DNA of 64,000 bases from Oscillospiraceae bacterium (GTDB taxonomy: Bacteria > Bacillota > Clostridia > Oscillospirales > Oscillospiraceae): assembly GCA_015067785.1 (NCBI GenBank), contig SVLR01000006.1:1-64000 (forward strand), written 5' to 3'. Each line of letters opens with the position of its first letter. Within the stretch, counting starts at the first letter, position 1. Under the pieces are notes generated by a model. The model did no database searches, was not told where the DNA came from, and worked only from the letters and a program-made list of their open reading frames with translations. Of this stretch, positions 52,692 to 61,061 are shown piece after piece. A program made the translations under genes and the position numbers.

Positions 52692-52967
52692 ATGAATAAG
52701 ACTGAACTCATTGCCGCTGTCGCTGAGAAGACCGGCCTGACCAAGAAGGACGCTGACCGCGTTGTAGCTGCTACCTTTGAGACCATTGCCAATGCTATGG
52801 CAGAGGGCGATAAGGTCCAGGTTTCCGGCTTTGGCATTTTCGATGTCAAGAAGCGTGAAGCCCGCACCGGCCACAATCCCCGCACCAAGGAAGCCATCGA
52901 GATCCCTGCTTCCAAGCAGCCTGCTTTCAAGGCAAGCAAGACCCTGAAGGATCTGATTGCTAAGTAA
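52692..52967 (+). CDS. HU-family DNA-binding protein
   Basis: 91 aa, the standard HU length. MNKTELIAAVAEKTGLTKKD, VSGFGIFDVKKREARTGHNP and the arm/tip sequence RNP-like PRTKEAIEIPASKQPAFK are diagnostic. It bends and compacts DNA as a dimer. The stop overlaps the ATG of the next gene by one base (TAATG). Confidence 0.96.
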   Translation: MNKTELIAAVAEKTGLTKKDADRVVAATFETIANAMAEGDKVQVSGFGIFDVKKREARTGHNPRTKEAIEIPASKQPAFKASKTLKDLIAK

Positions 52968-53206
52968 TGCGCCTTGACAAGTACCTGAAAGTCTCCCGCC
53001 TCATCAAGCGCCGCACCGTTGCCAACGAAGCCTGCGATAACGGTCGCATCAGCGTCAACGGCAGAGTGGTGAAGGCCAGCTATGAAGTGAAGGTGGGCGA
53101 CAAGCTGGAGATCTCTATGGGCCCCCGGACGGTATCCGTAGAGGTCGTTCAGGTGGCCGACAATGTCCGTAAGGACGATGCCGGTATGATGTACAAAGAG
53201 ATATAA
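52967..53206 (+). CDS. S4-domain RNA-binding protein (RqcP/YabO-like)
   Basis: 79 aa S4 domain: MRLDKYLKVSRLIKRRTVAN, then DNGRISVNGRVVKASYEVKVGD. It resembles RqcP, which acts with RqcH in ribosome quality control in Firmicutes. HU directly upstream is a common order in Clostridia. Confidence 0.88.
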   Translation: MRLDKYLKVSRLIKRRTVANEACDNGRISVNGRVVKASYEVKVGDKLEISMGPRTVSVEVVQVADNVRKDDAGMMYKEI

Positions 53207-53241
53207 GAAAAAGGATGTGCTGAATGGCACATCCTTTTTTA
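53207..53241. terminator. Terminator between convergent genes
   Basis: Stem AAAAAGGATGTGC / GCACATCCTTTTTT, shared by the S4-protein and metF genes. Confidence 0.88.
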
Positions 53242-53245
53242 TATG

Positions 53246-54124
53246 TTAGATACCTGCTAATTTCAGTAGTTCGGGGACCTTGGCTTCCCAGCCCAGCGCC
53301 ATAATATGCACACCCTGACAGTAGGGTCTGCACTCACGGATGATCTGGGCAGCGATCTCCACACCGGTGATTCCGGCCTTTGCCCGCTCCTTATCGGCCG
53401 CCAGCGCATCGATCATATGCTGGGGCACATGGACACCGGCTACATTGCTGTTCATAAACTTTGCCATACCGGCAGACTTGGGAATGATCACACCCAGCTG
53501 CACCGGCTTTCCAAACTGCTTTGCCTTTTCCATAAAGGAAATAAACTTTTCGGAATCAAAGACGGCCTGGGTTTGGAAATACTCCGCGCCTGCCATCACC
53601 TTGCGCTCCATTTTGGCAAGCTGTGCATCCACGCTGTCGGAGCAGGGGGAGACCACAGCACCCTTTGCAAACTTGGGAGGCTCACCCACCAGCGGCTGAC
53701 CGCCAAGGTCGATGCCCTTTTCCAGCTGGCAGACTGTGTGGAGCAGCGAGACAGAATCCAGATCGAACACGGGCTTTGCACCGGGATGGTCACCCATAGT
53801 GGTATGGTCACCGGTCAGGCAAAGAATGTTATCGATGCCCAGCATCGCAGCGCCCAGCAGCTCGGACTGGAGTGCGATCCGGTTCCGGTCACGGCAGGTC
53901 AGCTGCAAGATGGGGGTCAGGCCTGCGTTTTTTAGCGCCACGCAGGTGGGTAGGCTACCCATACGCATAACGGAGGACTGGTTGTCGGTTACATTTACAG
54001 CGGTAATGCCGCCCAGGTGTGCCTTGGCTTCGTCAATCAAATGGTCAATGTGGATGCCCTTGGGAGGACCTACCTCTGCGGTCACCACAAACTGACCGTT
54101 ATCAAAAAGTTCAGTAATTCTCAT
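53246..54124 (-). CDS. metF: Methylenetetrahydrofolate reductase, catalytic subunit
   Basis: 292 aa MetF, FAD TIM-barrel reductase interconverting methylene-THF and methyl-THF. Visible landmarks are FVVTAEVGPPKG near the start, VNVTDNQSSVMRMGSL, QLTCRDRNRIALQSELLG and LCLTGDHTTMGDHPGAKPVFDLDS. The three-gene order rnfC2-metV-metF is the acetogen-type reductase complex. In this complex MetF lacks its own NAD(P)H site and receives electrons via MetV. AGGAGGA ribosome site. Confidence 0.94.
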   Translation of the reverse strand: MRITELFDNGQFVVTAEVGPPKGIHIDHLIDEAKAHLGGITAVNVTDNQSSVMRMGSLPTCVALKNAGLTPILQLTCRDRNRIALQSELLGAAMLGIDNILCLTGDHTTMGDHPGAKPVFDLDSVSLLHTVCQLEKGIDLGGQPLVGEPPKFAKGAVVSPCSDSVDAQLAKMERKVMAGAEYFQTQAVFDSEKFISFMEKAKQFGKPVQLGVIIPKSAGMAKFMNSNVAGVHVPQHMIDALAADKERAKAGITGVEIAAQIIRECRPYCQGVHIMALGWEAKVPELLKLAGI

Positions 54125-54137
54125 TTTTGCTTCCTCC

Positions 54138-54746
54138 TCATTTATCGTTGGTGGCGTAATTGCGCACCTGCACTGGACACTTCAGTGCGTCCAAACGACC
54201 GATCTTCTCCAGCCGCTTCTGGATCCGCTCCCAGCCGCATTCCATATTGGGATCGACCTCACACATACCGTTCTTTGCGCCGCCGCACTGACCGTTTACA
54301 AGGCCCTTGGAGCAGGCGGTAAGCGGACAGATACCGCCGGTAAGATTCAAAAAGCACTCGCCGCACTGCTTGCAATTATGCTGCAGGGGGGTGACACCCT
54401 GAAAGCCGGGGAGGGCATAGGTGTCGCAGCCGGCGCAGACCCGCTTATGGGGGAACAGATCGGCAACGGTCTGCACACCTACACCGCAGGACAGCACCAA
54501 AACGGTATCCGCATCTGCGATGGCAGCTTGCTTTTGCAGGCGTAGCTTCAAATTCTCCACATTGCAAATGTAATCGGTTATCAGGGTACCGGTGACGATA
54601 CCGCTGTCTTTCAGTTCGGCAATCAGTGCATCTGCTTCCTGCTCGGGGAAATGGATTTCCTTACAGCCGTGGCAGACGAGGATGAAGACCTTGCCGTTTA
54701 GCTGGGACTGGATAACATCTTTATTTTTTAGTTCTGTAATCAGCAT
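54138..54746 (-). CDS. metV: MetV, zinc/Fe-S partner of MetF
   Basis: 202 aa. C-terminal Cys cluster NCKQCGECFLNLTGGICPLT, then CSKGLVNGQCGGAKNGMCEV, the methylene-THF reductase C-terminal (MetV) domain; an N-terminal alpha/beta domain has VLVLSCGVGVQTVADL. It binds Fe-S clusters and passes electrons to MetF. The start overlaps the RnfC2-like stop as TAATG, and metF follows 13 nt later. Its N- and C-terminal parts are homologous to the first 215 residues of the upstream protein. Confidence 0.92.
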   Translation of the reverse strand: MLITELKNKDVIQSQLNGKVFILVCHGCKEIHFPEQEADALIAELKDSGIVTGTLITDYICNVENLKLRLQKQAAIADADTVLVLSCGVGVQTVADLFPHKRVCAGCDTYALPGFQGVTPLQHNCKQCGECFLNLTGGICPLTACSKGLVNGQCGGAKNGMCEVDPNMECGWERIQKRLEKIGRLDALKCPVQVRNYATNDK

Positions 54747-56707
54747 TATTTCATCCCCCTTACACCGTTCTTGCCCATCTTGATCATCGTGACCAGGGGC
54801 AGCTTGGAAGAGCAGATATATTCGCAGCAGCGGCACTCCATACAGTCCATAATCTTCATATCCTTACAACCCTGCCAGTCCTGCTGACCTACCAGCTTAA
54901 AGTAGTGCAGCGGCTTCAGCTCCATAGGACAGACATCTACACAGCGGCCGCACTTGATACATTCATTAGGCTCGGTTTCGTCGTTATCGATCGCGATGAT
55001 GCCATTGGAGCCCTTCATAATGGGGGTGTCCAGCGTCGTCTGGGGGAAGCCCATCATCGGACCGCCCGCTTTAATCAGCACATCTTCACCGCTGATACCG
55101 CCGCAGGCTTCTACCAGCTCGGAAGCGGGTGTGCCGATCTGGACGATGAAATTGCCGGGATTGGGGATGTACTTACCGGTGACGGTGGTGACACGCTCAA
55201 TTAGCGGCATACCGGTCTTAATCGCGTCAGCAATGGCCTTGACGGTGGAAACATTGCTGACGCAGGCGCCCACATCGGCAGGCAGACCACCGCTGGGTAC
55301 GCTGCGACCGAGGGCGCGCTTAATGAGCATCTTCTCACCGCCCTGAGGGTACTGGGTCGTAACCTCCAGAACCTCAATACCTTCGATATCTGCGGTCTTT
55401 TCCCGCAGCAATGAGATGGCATCGGGCTTGTTTTCCTCAATGACGATAATGCCTTTGGGGGCGCTGACGATCTTCATTTCTGCCAGCAGACCGAAAATAA
55501 TATCATCGGCATACTCCAAAAGCACACGGTGGTCAGCGGTGAGCATAGGCTCACACTCACAGGCGTTGACAAGCACTGCATCAATGGGCTTGCCGGGATT
55601 CAGCTTTACATAGGTGGGGAAGCCTGCACCGCCCATACCCACGATGCCGGCATTCTTGACGATTTCGATAATTTCTGCAGGGGTCAGCTCCTGAAGTGCC
55701 TTGTTGGGCCTTACGGATTCGTGGACGGTGTCCTTAAAGTCATTTTCCACCACCACACTCAGGCAGGTGCCACGACTTGCGTGGGGGCGTTCCTCAATGG
55801 CAATGACGGTGCCGCTGATGCTGCTGTGGATCGGTGCGGAAATAAAACCGGCAGCCTCACCGAGCTTTTGACCGACCTGTACATAGTCACCCACAGAAAC
55901 AATGGGGGTTGCAGGCGCGCCTAAGTGCATAGAAAGGGGGAACACCGCAATTTTAGGTGCAGGGAAGCGCACCAAAGGCTTATGCTCGGTAGGCTCTTTG
56001 CCCTCTACGGGGTGAACACCGCCGTACCAGCCGTCCAGACGCAGCTTGCGGATCTCGGTCACATACTGATTGATAACCTTGAAATTGACCTTAGAGTAGT
56101 CACGGACCTGCACGCTCTGGGCAGTCAGCTCCGGCAGACGACCCTGAGCGGAAAGACGCTGCTGGATCTTCTCCCAAGCACAGTCCTTATCGGGGCTGAC
56201 CTCGCACTTTCCGTTCTTAGCGCCGCCGCATTGACCGTTGAGTAAGCTCTTGGAGCAATCCACCACCGGGCAAATGCCGCTGGTCATAGTCAGATAGCAT
56301 TGGGCGCAAGCATCGCAGGCCTTCTTGGTCAGCGCCATACCGTGATGCCCGGTATAAGAAATGGAATTGGTCGCAGTATAGACCGGGATGTCGGAAATTG
56401 CCGCTACCGTCTGTACACCCAGACCGCAGGCGATCACGAGGATGTGCTCCGCGTTTTCGGGAATGATACCCGGAAGACCGTTTTTCGCCTTCCATTCATT
56501 GCAGAGAAAATCTGCCTTAGCAGTACCCACAACGGTTTTTCCCAAGCCTTCTGCCAGCTTAAGTAATTCTTCCGTCTCCGGTTCGATCATTGTCTCAAAG
56601 GCTTTGTAGCACTTGTTGCAGCTGACAATAAACAGATTGTCCTTGTTCTCCAATAGGGAAGACAGCTCGTCTGCAGATTTCAGCGCATACTTCGTATAGT
56701 TCTCCAC
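54746..56707 (-). CDS. rnfC2: RnfC-like electron-transfer protein with N-terminal MetV-like domain
   Basis: 653 aa in two parts. Residues about 1-215 are MetV-like: VLVIACGLGVQTVAAI, CDACAQCYLTMTSGICPVVD, NGQCGGAKNGKCEV. From about 230 on it is RnfC: KPLVRFPAPKIAVFPLSMH (barrel), GMGGAGFPTYVKLNPGKP (NADH/FMN domain), then two 4Fe-4S motifs CIKCGRCVDVCPMELKP and CMECRCCEYICSSKLP. It probably takes electrons from NADH or ferredoxin and hands them via the MetV-like part to MetV-MetF. GTG at 56707 with AGGAAGG upstream is preferred over a TTG at 56734. No other Rnf genes are adjacent. Confidence 0.87.
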   Translation of the reverse strand: MENYTKYALKSADELSSLLENKDNLFIVSCNKCYKAFETMIEPETEELLKLAEGLGKTVVGTAKADFLCNEWKAKNGLPGIIPENAEHILVIACGLGVQTVAAISDIPVYTATNSISYTGHHGMALTKKACDACAQCYLTMTSGICPVVDCSKSLLNGQCGGAKNGKCEVSPDKDCAWEKIQQRLSAQGRLPELTAQSVQVRDYSKVNFKVINQYVTEIRKLRLDGWYGGVHPVEGKEPTEHKPLVRFPAPKIAVFPLSMHLGAPATPIVSVGDYVQVGQKLGEAAGFISAPIHSSISGTVIAIEERPHASRGTCLSVVVENDFKDTVHESVRPNKALQELTPAEIIEIVKNAGIVGMGGAGFPTYVKLNPGKPIDAVLVNACECEPMLTADHRVLLEYADDIIFGLLAEMKIVSAPKGIIVIEENKPDAISLLREKTADIEGIEVLEVTTQYPQGGEKMLIKRALGRSVPSGGLPADVGACVSNVSTVKAIADAIKTGMPLIERVTTVTGKYIPNPGNFIVQIGTPASELVEACGGISGEDVLIKAGGPMMGFPQTTLDTPIMKGSNGIIAIDNDETEPNECIKCGRCVDVCPMELKPLHYFKLVGQQDWQGCKDMKIMDCMECRCCEYICSSKLPLVTMIKMGKNGVRGMK

Positions 56708-56739
56708 CTTTTCACCTTCCTCACAAAAGTACAATTATG

Positions 56740-56904
56740 TTATAAACAAATAACTATCCCGCTCAGTATAACATATAAAAACGAAAATGTCACTAAAAAA
56801 ATAATTTTTTATCGATTTTTAAAAAAATAATGGTTGTAATAAGAAAGCGATAAACAGAAGACCCTCCGGTTTAGTAAGCCGGAGGGTCAGAAAAGGGTTT
56901 TTGT
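56740..56904. terminator. A/T-rich gap with a hairpin at 56859-56887
   Basis: Very A/T-rich stretch holding the rnfC2 promoter (no certain boxes) and a hairpin GACCCTCCGG / CCGGAGGGTC (56859-56887) that serves as the terminator of the lipoprotein gene. Confidence 0.6.
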
Positions 56905-58050
56905 TTACAGTTTAATCCATAATGCGGGAACGACACCTGCTTCGTATGTTACTTTCCGTTCTCCTATTTTTCCTTCATAAACATAGAGACTCTTTTCTCC
57001 GTGTGTCCCAAAGGCAGTGCGCAGCCACCAGCTTTCCTTTTGCCCTAAGGCGCGGCAGAAATCACTAACATCCGGTCTGCGCGCAGCATCATAGGTAGTA
57101 TGAGATGACGCGAAGCCGTAGGCAGAGTTACAAACCTCATCTCCGGAAAGAAGTAATAGGTTATCGCCGTCCACTGCCTGAATCAGCTGTTGTTGCAGAC
57201 TTGTAAATACAGTATTGTAGAGTTGTTGGTTGAGCCATAGCCGTATTTCACTGCTCAAATAGTCGTTGGATAAAGTGCTGTTATCTGCATTTAAATAGTA
57301 ATAGTCGCCTCTTTGATACGATTTGGACTGAAAGACCTTGCTGGTGATAATGCTATCACACACAAGCAGTGCTTTTCCGTTGCTTTCCGTCAAAATCCGC
57401 CAGCGCAGCGGGGCTACCTTGAAGTAATATATTTGGCCGTTCTCGATGGCATCTCCGCTGTGAAAAGTATAGTTTCCGTTTAATGAAGCGGTGACCTTGG
57501 CATAGTAATTGCCATCGGAGCCCAGATAATAGCCACGGGCATCTTGCGTGGAGGTAACGGTTACATTCTCATTTTTCAGAGCCTGAGGATATTCACCAAA
57601 AAAGATATAGTTCTCATATCGGGTATAAGCCCTATTGGGGTCAATGGTTACACCAGCGTCCAATTCACCGCAACGAAGGCAATAACCTGTGTTGCTTGTG
57701 TGTCCTCTGGGATTTGCATATACGGTTTCTCGTTTGGTCTCTTCTCCACAGGCAGTGCAGTAATAGACCTCGTCATAGGAGCATTGCTCAGTGCAGGAAT
57801 CCTTCTCATTTTCAATTTCTCTCCGGAGGCTGGTGTGCGTACACTCACCTGTGCCGGTTGGTTGATTAAGGTCGGTTTCGTCAATGTGGAATGTGCCGCA
57901 GTAGTCACATTTGTGGTTGTCATCGGCGTCCCGATGCTGACAAGGAAGGCTGGGAGGCTGTGTGGGAGCAGGTGTGTTGTTCTCGCATCCGGTAAAGCAC
58001 AAAATGAGCGCCAACATCACTGATAGAGCAGCAAATTTTCTTGTTTTCAT
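56905..58050 (-). CDS. Secreted lipoprotein with DUF6273-like domain
   Basis: 381 aa. Signal peptide with lipobox CFTGCEN (lipidated Cys at residue 23), a Thr/Pro/Gln linker, Cys-pair modules (CDYCGTFHID, CTACGEETK, CLRCGELD) that look like zinc-ribbon repeats, and a C-terminal domain with PLRWRILTESNGKALLVCD, SEIRLWLNQQLYN, WWLRTAFG and VPALWIKL, typical of DUF6273. The Cys-pair modules resemble those of the BspA-like protein at 27037. Probably surface exposed; function unknown. Confidence 0.8.
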   Translation of the reverse strand: MKTRKFAALSVMLALILCFTGCENNTPAPTQPPSLPCQHRDADDNHKCDYCGTFHIDETDLNQPTGTGECTHTSLRREIENEKDSCTEQCSYDEVYYCTACGEETKRETVYANPRGHTSNTGYCLRCGELDAGVTIDPNRAYTRYENYIFFGEYPQALKNENVTVTSTQDARGYYLGSDGNYYAKVTASLNGNYTFHSGDAIENGQIYYFKVAPLRWRILTESNGKALLVCDSIITSKVFQSKSYQRGDYYYLNADNSTLSNDYLSSEIRLWLNQQLYNTVFTSLQQQLIQAVDGDNLLLLSGDEVCNSAYGFASSHTTYDAARRPDVSDFCRALGQKESWWLRTAFGTHGEKSLYVYEGKIGERKVTYEAGVVPALWIKL

Positions 58051-58094
58051 AAAAAGTTTTCCTTTCTTGCTAAGATTATCGGATTGGTGTTTGC

Positions 58095-59030
58095 TTAGCC
58101 ATAATTCTGCAACGCCAGCTGGAAGGTGCCGTAGATGCCGGCGTCGTTGCCCAAGGTGGCAATGGCCAGTCGGGTGGTCCGGCAGGGGGCGAAGGCGTAT
58201 TTTTCCATAGGCTCCAGCGCGCCGTCGATGAGCATTTGTCCCGCCTTGCTGACACCGCCGCCTAAAACGATGACCTCCGGGTCTGTCACACAGCAGAGGA
58301 TCGCCAGAAAACGACCCATCATATCAAAGTAGCGGTCAAGCACTTGAAGGGCGACCGGGTCTTTATCCCGTCCGGCGTCGAAAACTGCTTTGGCGGTCAG
58401 TTCACCGCTATCCAGCGCGGAAGCCGGGTGGGGAAGCACAAGGGCTTCTTTGGCAAGCCGCACAATGCCGGTGGCAGATAGGTACTGCTCTGCGCAGCCG
58501 CATTTTCCGCAGTTACAGGGAATGGTCTCCTCGGGAACGAGGGTGATATGTCCGATCTCCCCACCGGCACCGTGGACACCTGCAATGATCTTGCCGTCGC
58601 AGACGATGCCGCCGCCTACACCGGTGCCTAAGGTCACAAAGACCATGTTCTCCGCGCCGGCACCCTGCCAGCATTCACCCAGGGCAGCCATCGTTGCATC
58701 GTTGCCGCAGGCTACCGGCAGTCCGGTCAGCTCGCCCAATTCCTTCGGCACATCCTTTCTGCCCCAGCCTAAGTTGATACAGCTAAAGACGATACCCTTA
58801 CTGTCTACCGCACCGGGGACACCGATGCCGATACCGAGGACATTTTCCTTCGGGATGCTGTGGGATTCCAGATAGGAAAGGACAGAAGCGGCAATATCCG
58901 GCAGGATCTGCTCACCGCTGCCCTCCTTTACCGTGGGAATTTCCCACTTGTCAAGACAAGTGCCGTCTTCTTCAAAAAAGGCCAGCTTTACCGTTGTACC
59001 GCCCAAATCAATGCCAAAACCGTAACGCAT
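58095..59030 (-). CDS. glcK: ROK-family glucokinase
   Basis: 311 aa. Phosphorylates glucose with ATP. ROK marks: YGFGIDLGGTTVKLAFF (phosphate 1), GIGVPGAVDSKG, CGNDATMAALGE, FVTLGTGVGGGIV, the zinc cluster CNCGKCGCAEQYLSATGI, and VIVLGGGVSKAG. The ATG at 59030 has GGAGGCG before it. The divergent neighbour is pgi, the next step of glycolysis. Confidence 0.92.
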   Translation of the reverse strand: MRYGFGIDLGGTTVKLAFFEEDGTCLDKWEIPTVKEGSGEQILPDIAASVLSYLESHSIPKENVLGIGIGVPGAVDSKGIVFSCINLGWGRKDVPKELGELTGLPVACGNDATMAALGECWQGAGAENMVFVTLGTGVGGGIVCDGKIIAGVHGAGGEIGHITLVPEETIPCNCGKCGCAEQYLSATGIVRLAKEALVLPHPASALDSGELTAKAVFDAGRDKDPVALQVLDRYFDMMGRFLAILCCVTDPEVIVLGGGVSKAGQMLIDGALEPMEKYAFAPCRTTRLAIATLGNDAGIYGTFQLALQNYG

Positions 59031-59117
59031 ATGAAACGCCTCCATTATTCTTTATATTCTCGTTTATCATACAACAAAAAAATTAAAAAAGCTACCTAAA
59101 AATAAGAAACTTGTCTC

Positions 59118-59146
59118 TTGTTTTTATAGCTCCCTTGTGATAGAAT
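59118..59146 (+). promoter_or_regulatory. Promoter of pgi
   Basis: -35 TTGTTT (59118-59123), 17-nt spacer, -10 TAGAAT (59141-59146). Confidence 0.6.
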
Positions 59147-59188
59147 ATTTGGAAAATACAAATAAAAATAACAAGGAGGTATATACCT

Positions 59189-60487
59189 ATGATCAAAGTA
59201 GATATATCGAACATCTGGGGCAGCCTTTCTCTGCCGGATCTGCTGGCCATCGAAAAGGAAGTGTTCGATGCCCATATGACCCTTACTGAGGGCACCGGCG
59301 AAGGCAACGACTTTATCGGCTGGCTGGAGCTGCCCAGCACCGAGGAGACCGATGAGATGCTCCGCATCCGCGCCGCTGCAAAGCGCATCCGGGAAAATTC
59401 CGATGTGTTTGTGGTGATCGGCATCGGCGGCAGCTATTTGGGACCTCGTGCAGCCATCGAGCTTCTGCAGGGCACCAACCACAACATCGGCAAGGGCAAG
59501 GGTGACCCCCAGATCTTCTTTGCCGGCAACGGTCTTTCTACCAGAGCTTGGAATGAGCTGAAGCGCCTGCTGGATGGCAAGGATTTCTCTATCGCCATTA
59601 TCTCTAAGTCCGGCACCACCACCGAGCCCGCAGTCGCTACCCGTGCGCTGCGTTCTATGCTGGTCGAAAAGTACGGCATCGACGAAGCCAATGCCCGTAC
59701 CATCGCCATTACTGACCCCTGCAAGGGCGCTCTGCGGCAGATGGCTATGGAGGAAGGCTGGGAGACCTTTGTGATTCCGCCCAATGTAGGCGGCCGCTAC
59801 TCCGTTCTGACGGCTGTTGGTCTGCTGCCTATGGCAGTTGCCGGCATCGATCCCATGGAGGTTATGGCTGGCGCTGTGCAGGCGAAGAAGGATTACGATC
59901 TGCGCTCCTTTGAAAATCCCGTTTGGCTGTATGCAGCCGCAAGAAACCTATTATACCGCCACGGCAAGTGCATTGAGATTATGGACTCCTTTGAGCCCGG
60001 CTTCAAGATGATGGGCGGCTGGTGGCAGCAGCTCTTCGGTGAGAGCGAGGGTAAGGACGGCAAGGGCATTTTCCCCGTTACCGCAGAATTTACCGCAGAC
60101 CTCCACTCTCTGGGTCAGATGATCCAGCAGGGCGAGCGGAACATTTTCGAGACGATGATCCGCTTCGATGCGCCCGAGGAGACCTTCACTGTCGGCGGGG
60201 ACGAGAAGAACCTGGACGGCCTGAATTACCTGGAGGGTCGCACGCTGGACTTCGTGGATCAGCAGGCGTATCTTGGCACGCTGAAGGCCCATGTGGATGG
60301 CAATGTACCTGTTATCACCGTGGATATGGGCAAGCTGGACGCACAGAAGCTGGGCGAAATGTTCTATTTCTTTGAGCTTGCTTGCGGTGTTTCCGCCTAT
60401 ACCTTGGGCGTCAACCCTTTCAACCAGCCCGGTGTGGAGTTCTACAAGCGCAATATGTTTGCGCTTTTGGGCAAGCCCGGTTATTAA
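59189..60487 (+). CDS. pgi: Glucose-6-phosphate isomerase
   Basis: 432 aa, the short Firmicutes-type Pgi. Interconverts glucose-6-P and fructose-6-P. Landmarks: VVIGIGGSYLGPRAAIELL (phosphate loop), IAIISKSGTTTEPAVATR, VGGRYSVLTAVGLLPMA and GVNPFNQPGVEFYKRNM at the end. Codons look highly expressed. AAGGAGG ribosome site. Confidence 0.96.
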   Translation: MIKVDISNIWGSLSLPDLLAIEKEVFDAHMTLTEGTGEGNDFIGWLELPSTEETDEMLRIRAAAKRIRENSDVFVVIGIGGSYLGPRAAIELLQGTNHNIGKGKGDPQIFFAGNGLSTRAWNELKRLLDGKDFSIAIISKSGTTTEPAVATRALRSMLVEKYGIDEANARTIAITDPCKGALRQMAMEEGWETFVIPPNVGGRYSVLTAVGLLPMAVAGIDPMEVMAGAVQAKKDYDLRSFENPVWLYAAARNLLYRHGKCIEIMDSFEPGFKMMGGWWQQLFGESEGKDGKGIFPVTAEFTADLHSLGQMIQQGERNIFETMIRFDAPEETFTVGGDEKNLDGLNYLEGRTLDFVDQQAYLGTLKAHVDGNVPVITVDMGKLDAQKLGEMFYFFELACGVSAYTLGVNPFNQPGVEFYKRNMFALLGKPGY

Positions 60488-60534
60488 GCCTCGGCTTGCA
60501 CAGAAAAATTTTTGCAAAATCTTTGTATTGCCCC

Positions 60535-60563
60535 TTGCAATACAGTAAAAAAACTGATAAAAT
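60535..60563 (+). promoter_or_regulatory. Promoter of the P-loop protein gene
   Basis: -35 TTGCAA (60535-60540), 17-nt spacer, -10 TAAAAT (60558-60563). Confidence 0.65.
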
Positions 60564-60607
60564 CTATATACCAGCTAATAAAGCTGCAAGCAAAGGAGGA
60601 GTTTCCG

Positions 60608-61015
60608 ATGATTCATCTGATTATGGGCCTGAAGGGTTCCGGTAAGACTAAGAAAATGATCGATTCCATTCAAGAGGCTGTTGCCAGCGCACACGGTGAC
60701 GTAGTTTGCGTTGAGTATGGCCAGAAGCTGACCTACGACCTGCCTTATAAGGTTCGTTTGGTAGACTCTAAGGAATACGGTATCTGCAATCCCTGCATGC
60801 TGAAGGGTCTGCTCAGCGGTCTTCACGCAGGCAACTACGATATTACCAATGTGTACATCGACAATCTCTATAAGACCATCGGCAATGACCGTGCAGCAGG
60901 TGAAGAGTTCATTCTGTGGTGCGCCAAGTTCGCCGAGGCCAACAATATGGAGATCACCATCACTGTTTCCGACGATCCCGCTCTGGCATCCGAGGAAATC
61001 AAGAAGTACCTGTAA
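60608..61015 (+). CDS. Small P-loop protein of unknown function
   Basis: 135 aa. Starts MIHLIMGLKGSGKTKKMIDS with a Walker A motif (GLKGSGKT, residues 7-14) and continues with a short alpha/beta body that includes VYIDNLYKTIGND, which could hold a Walker B Asp, and ITITVSDDP. Too small for a full NTPase of a named family. The ATG at 60608 has AAAGGAGG upstream, and its codon use is like that of strongly expressed genes. Monocistronic. Confidence 0.72.
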   Translation: MIHLIMGLKGSGKTKKMIDSIQEAVASAHGDVVCVEYGQKLTYDLPYKVRLVDSKEYGICNPCMLKGLLSGLHAGNYDITNVYIDNLYKTIGNDRAAGEEFILWCAKFAEANNMEITITVSDDPALASEEIKKYL

Positions 61016-61024
61016 TAACGGAAA

Positions 61025-61061
61025 TAAAAAATCGGCCAGCTTTTGCTGACCGATTTTTTTA
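61025..61061. terminator. Terminator between convergent genes
   Basis: AAAATCGGCCAGC / GCTGACCGATTTT with a TTTT loop and one mismatch, A- and T-runs flanking; shared by the P-loop protein gene and dapB. Confidence 0.85.
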
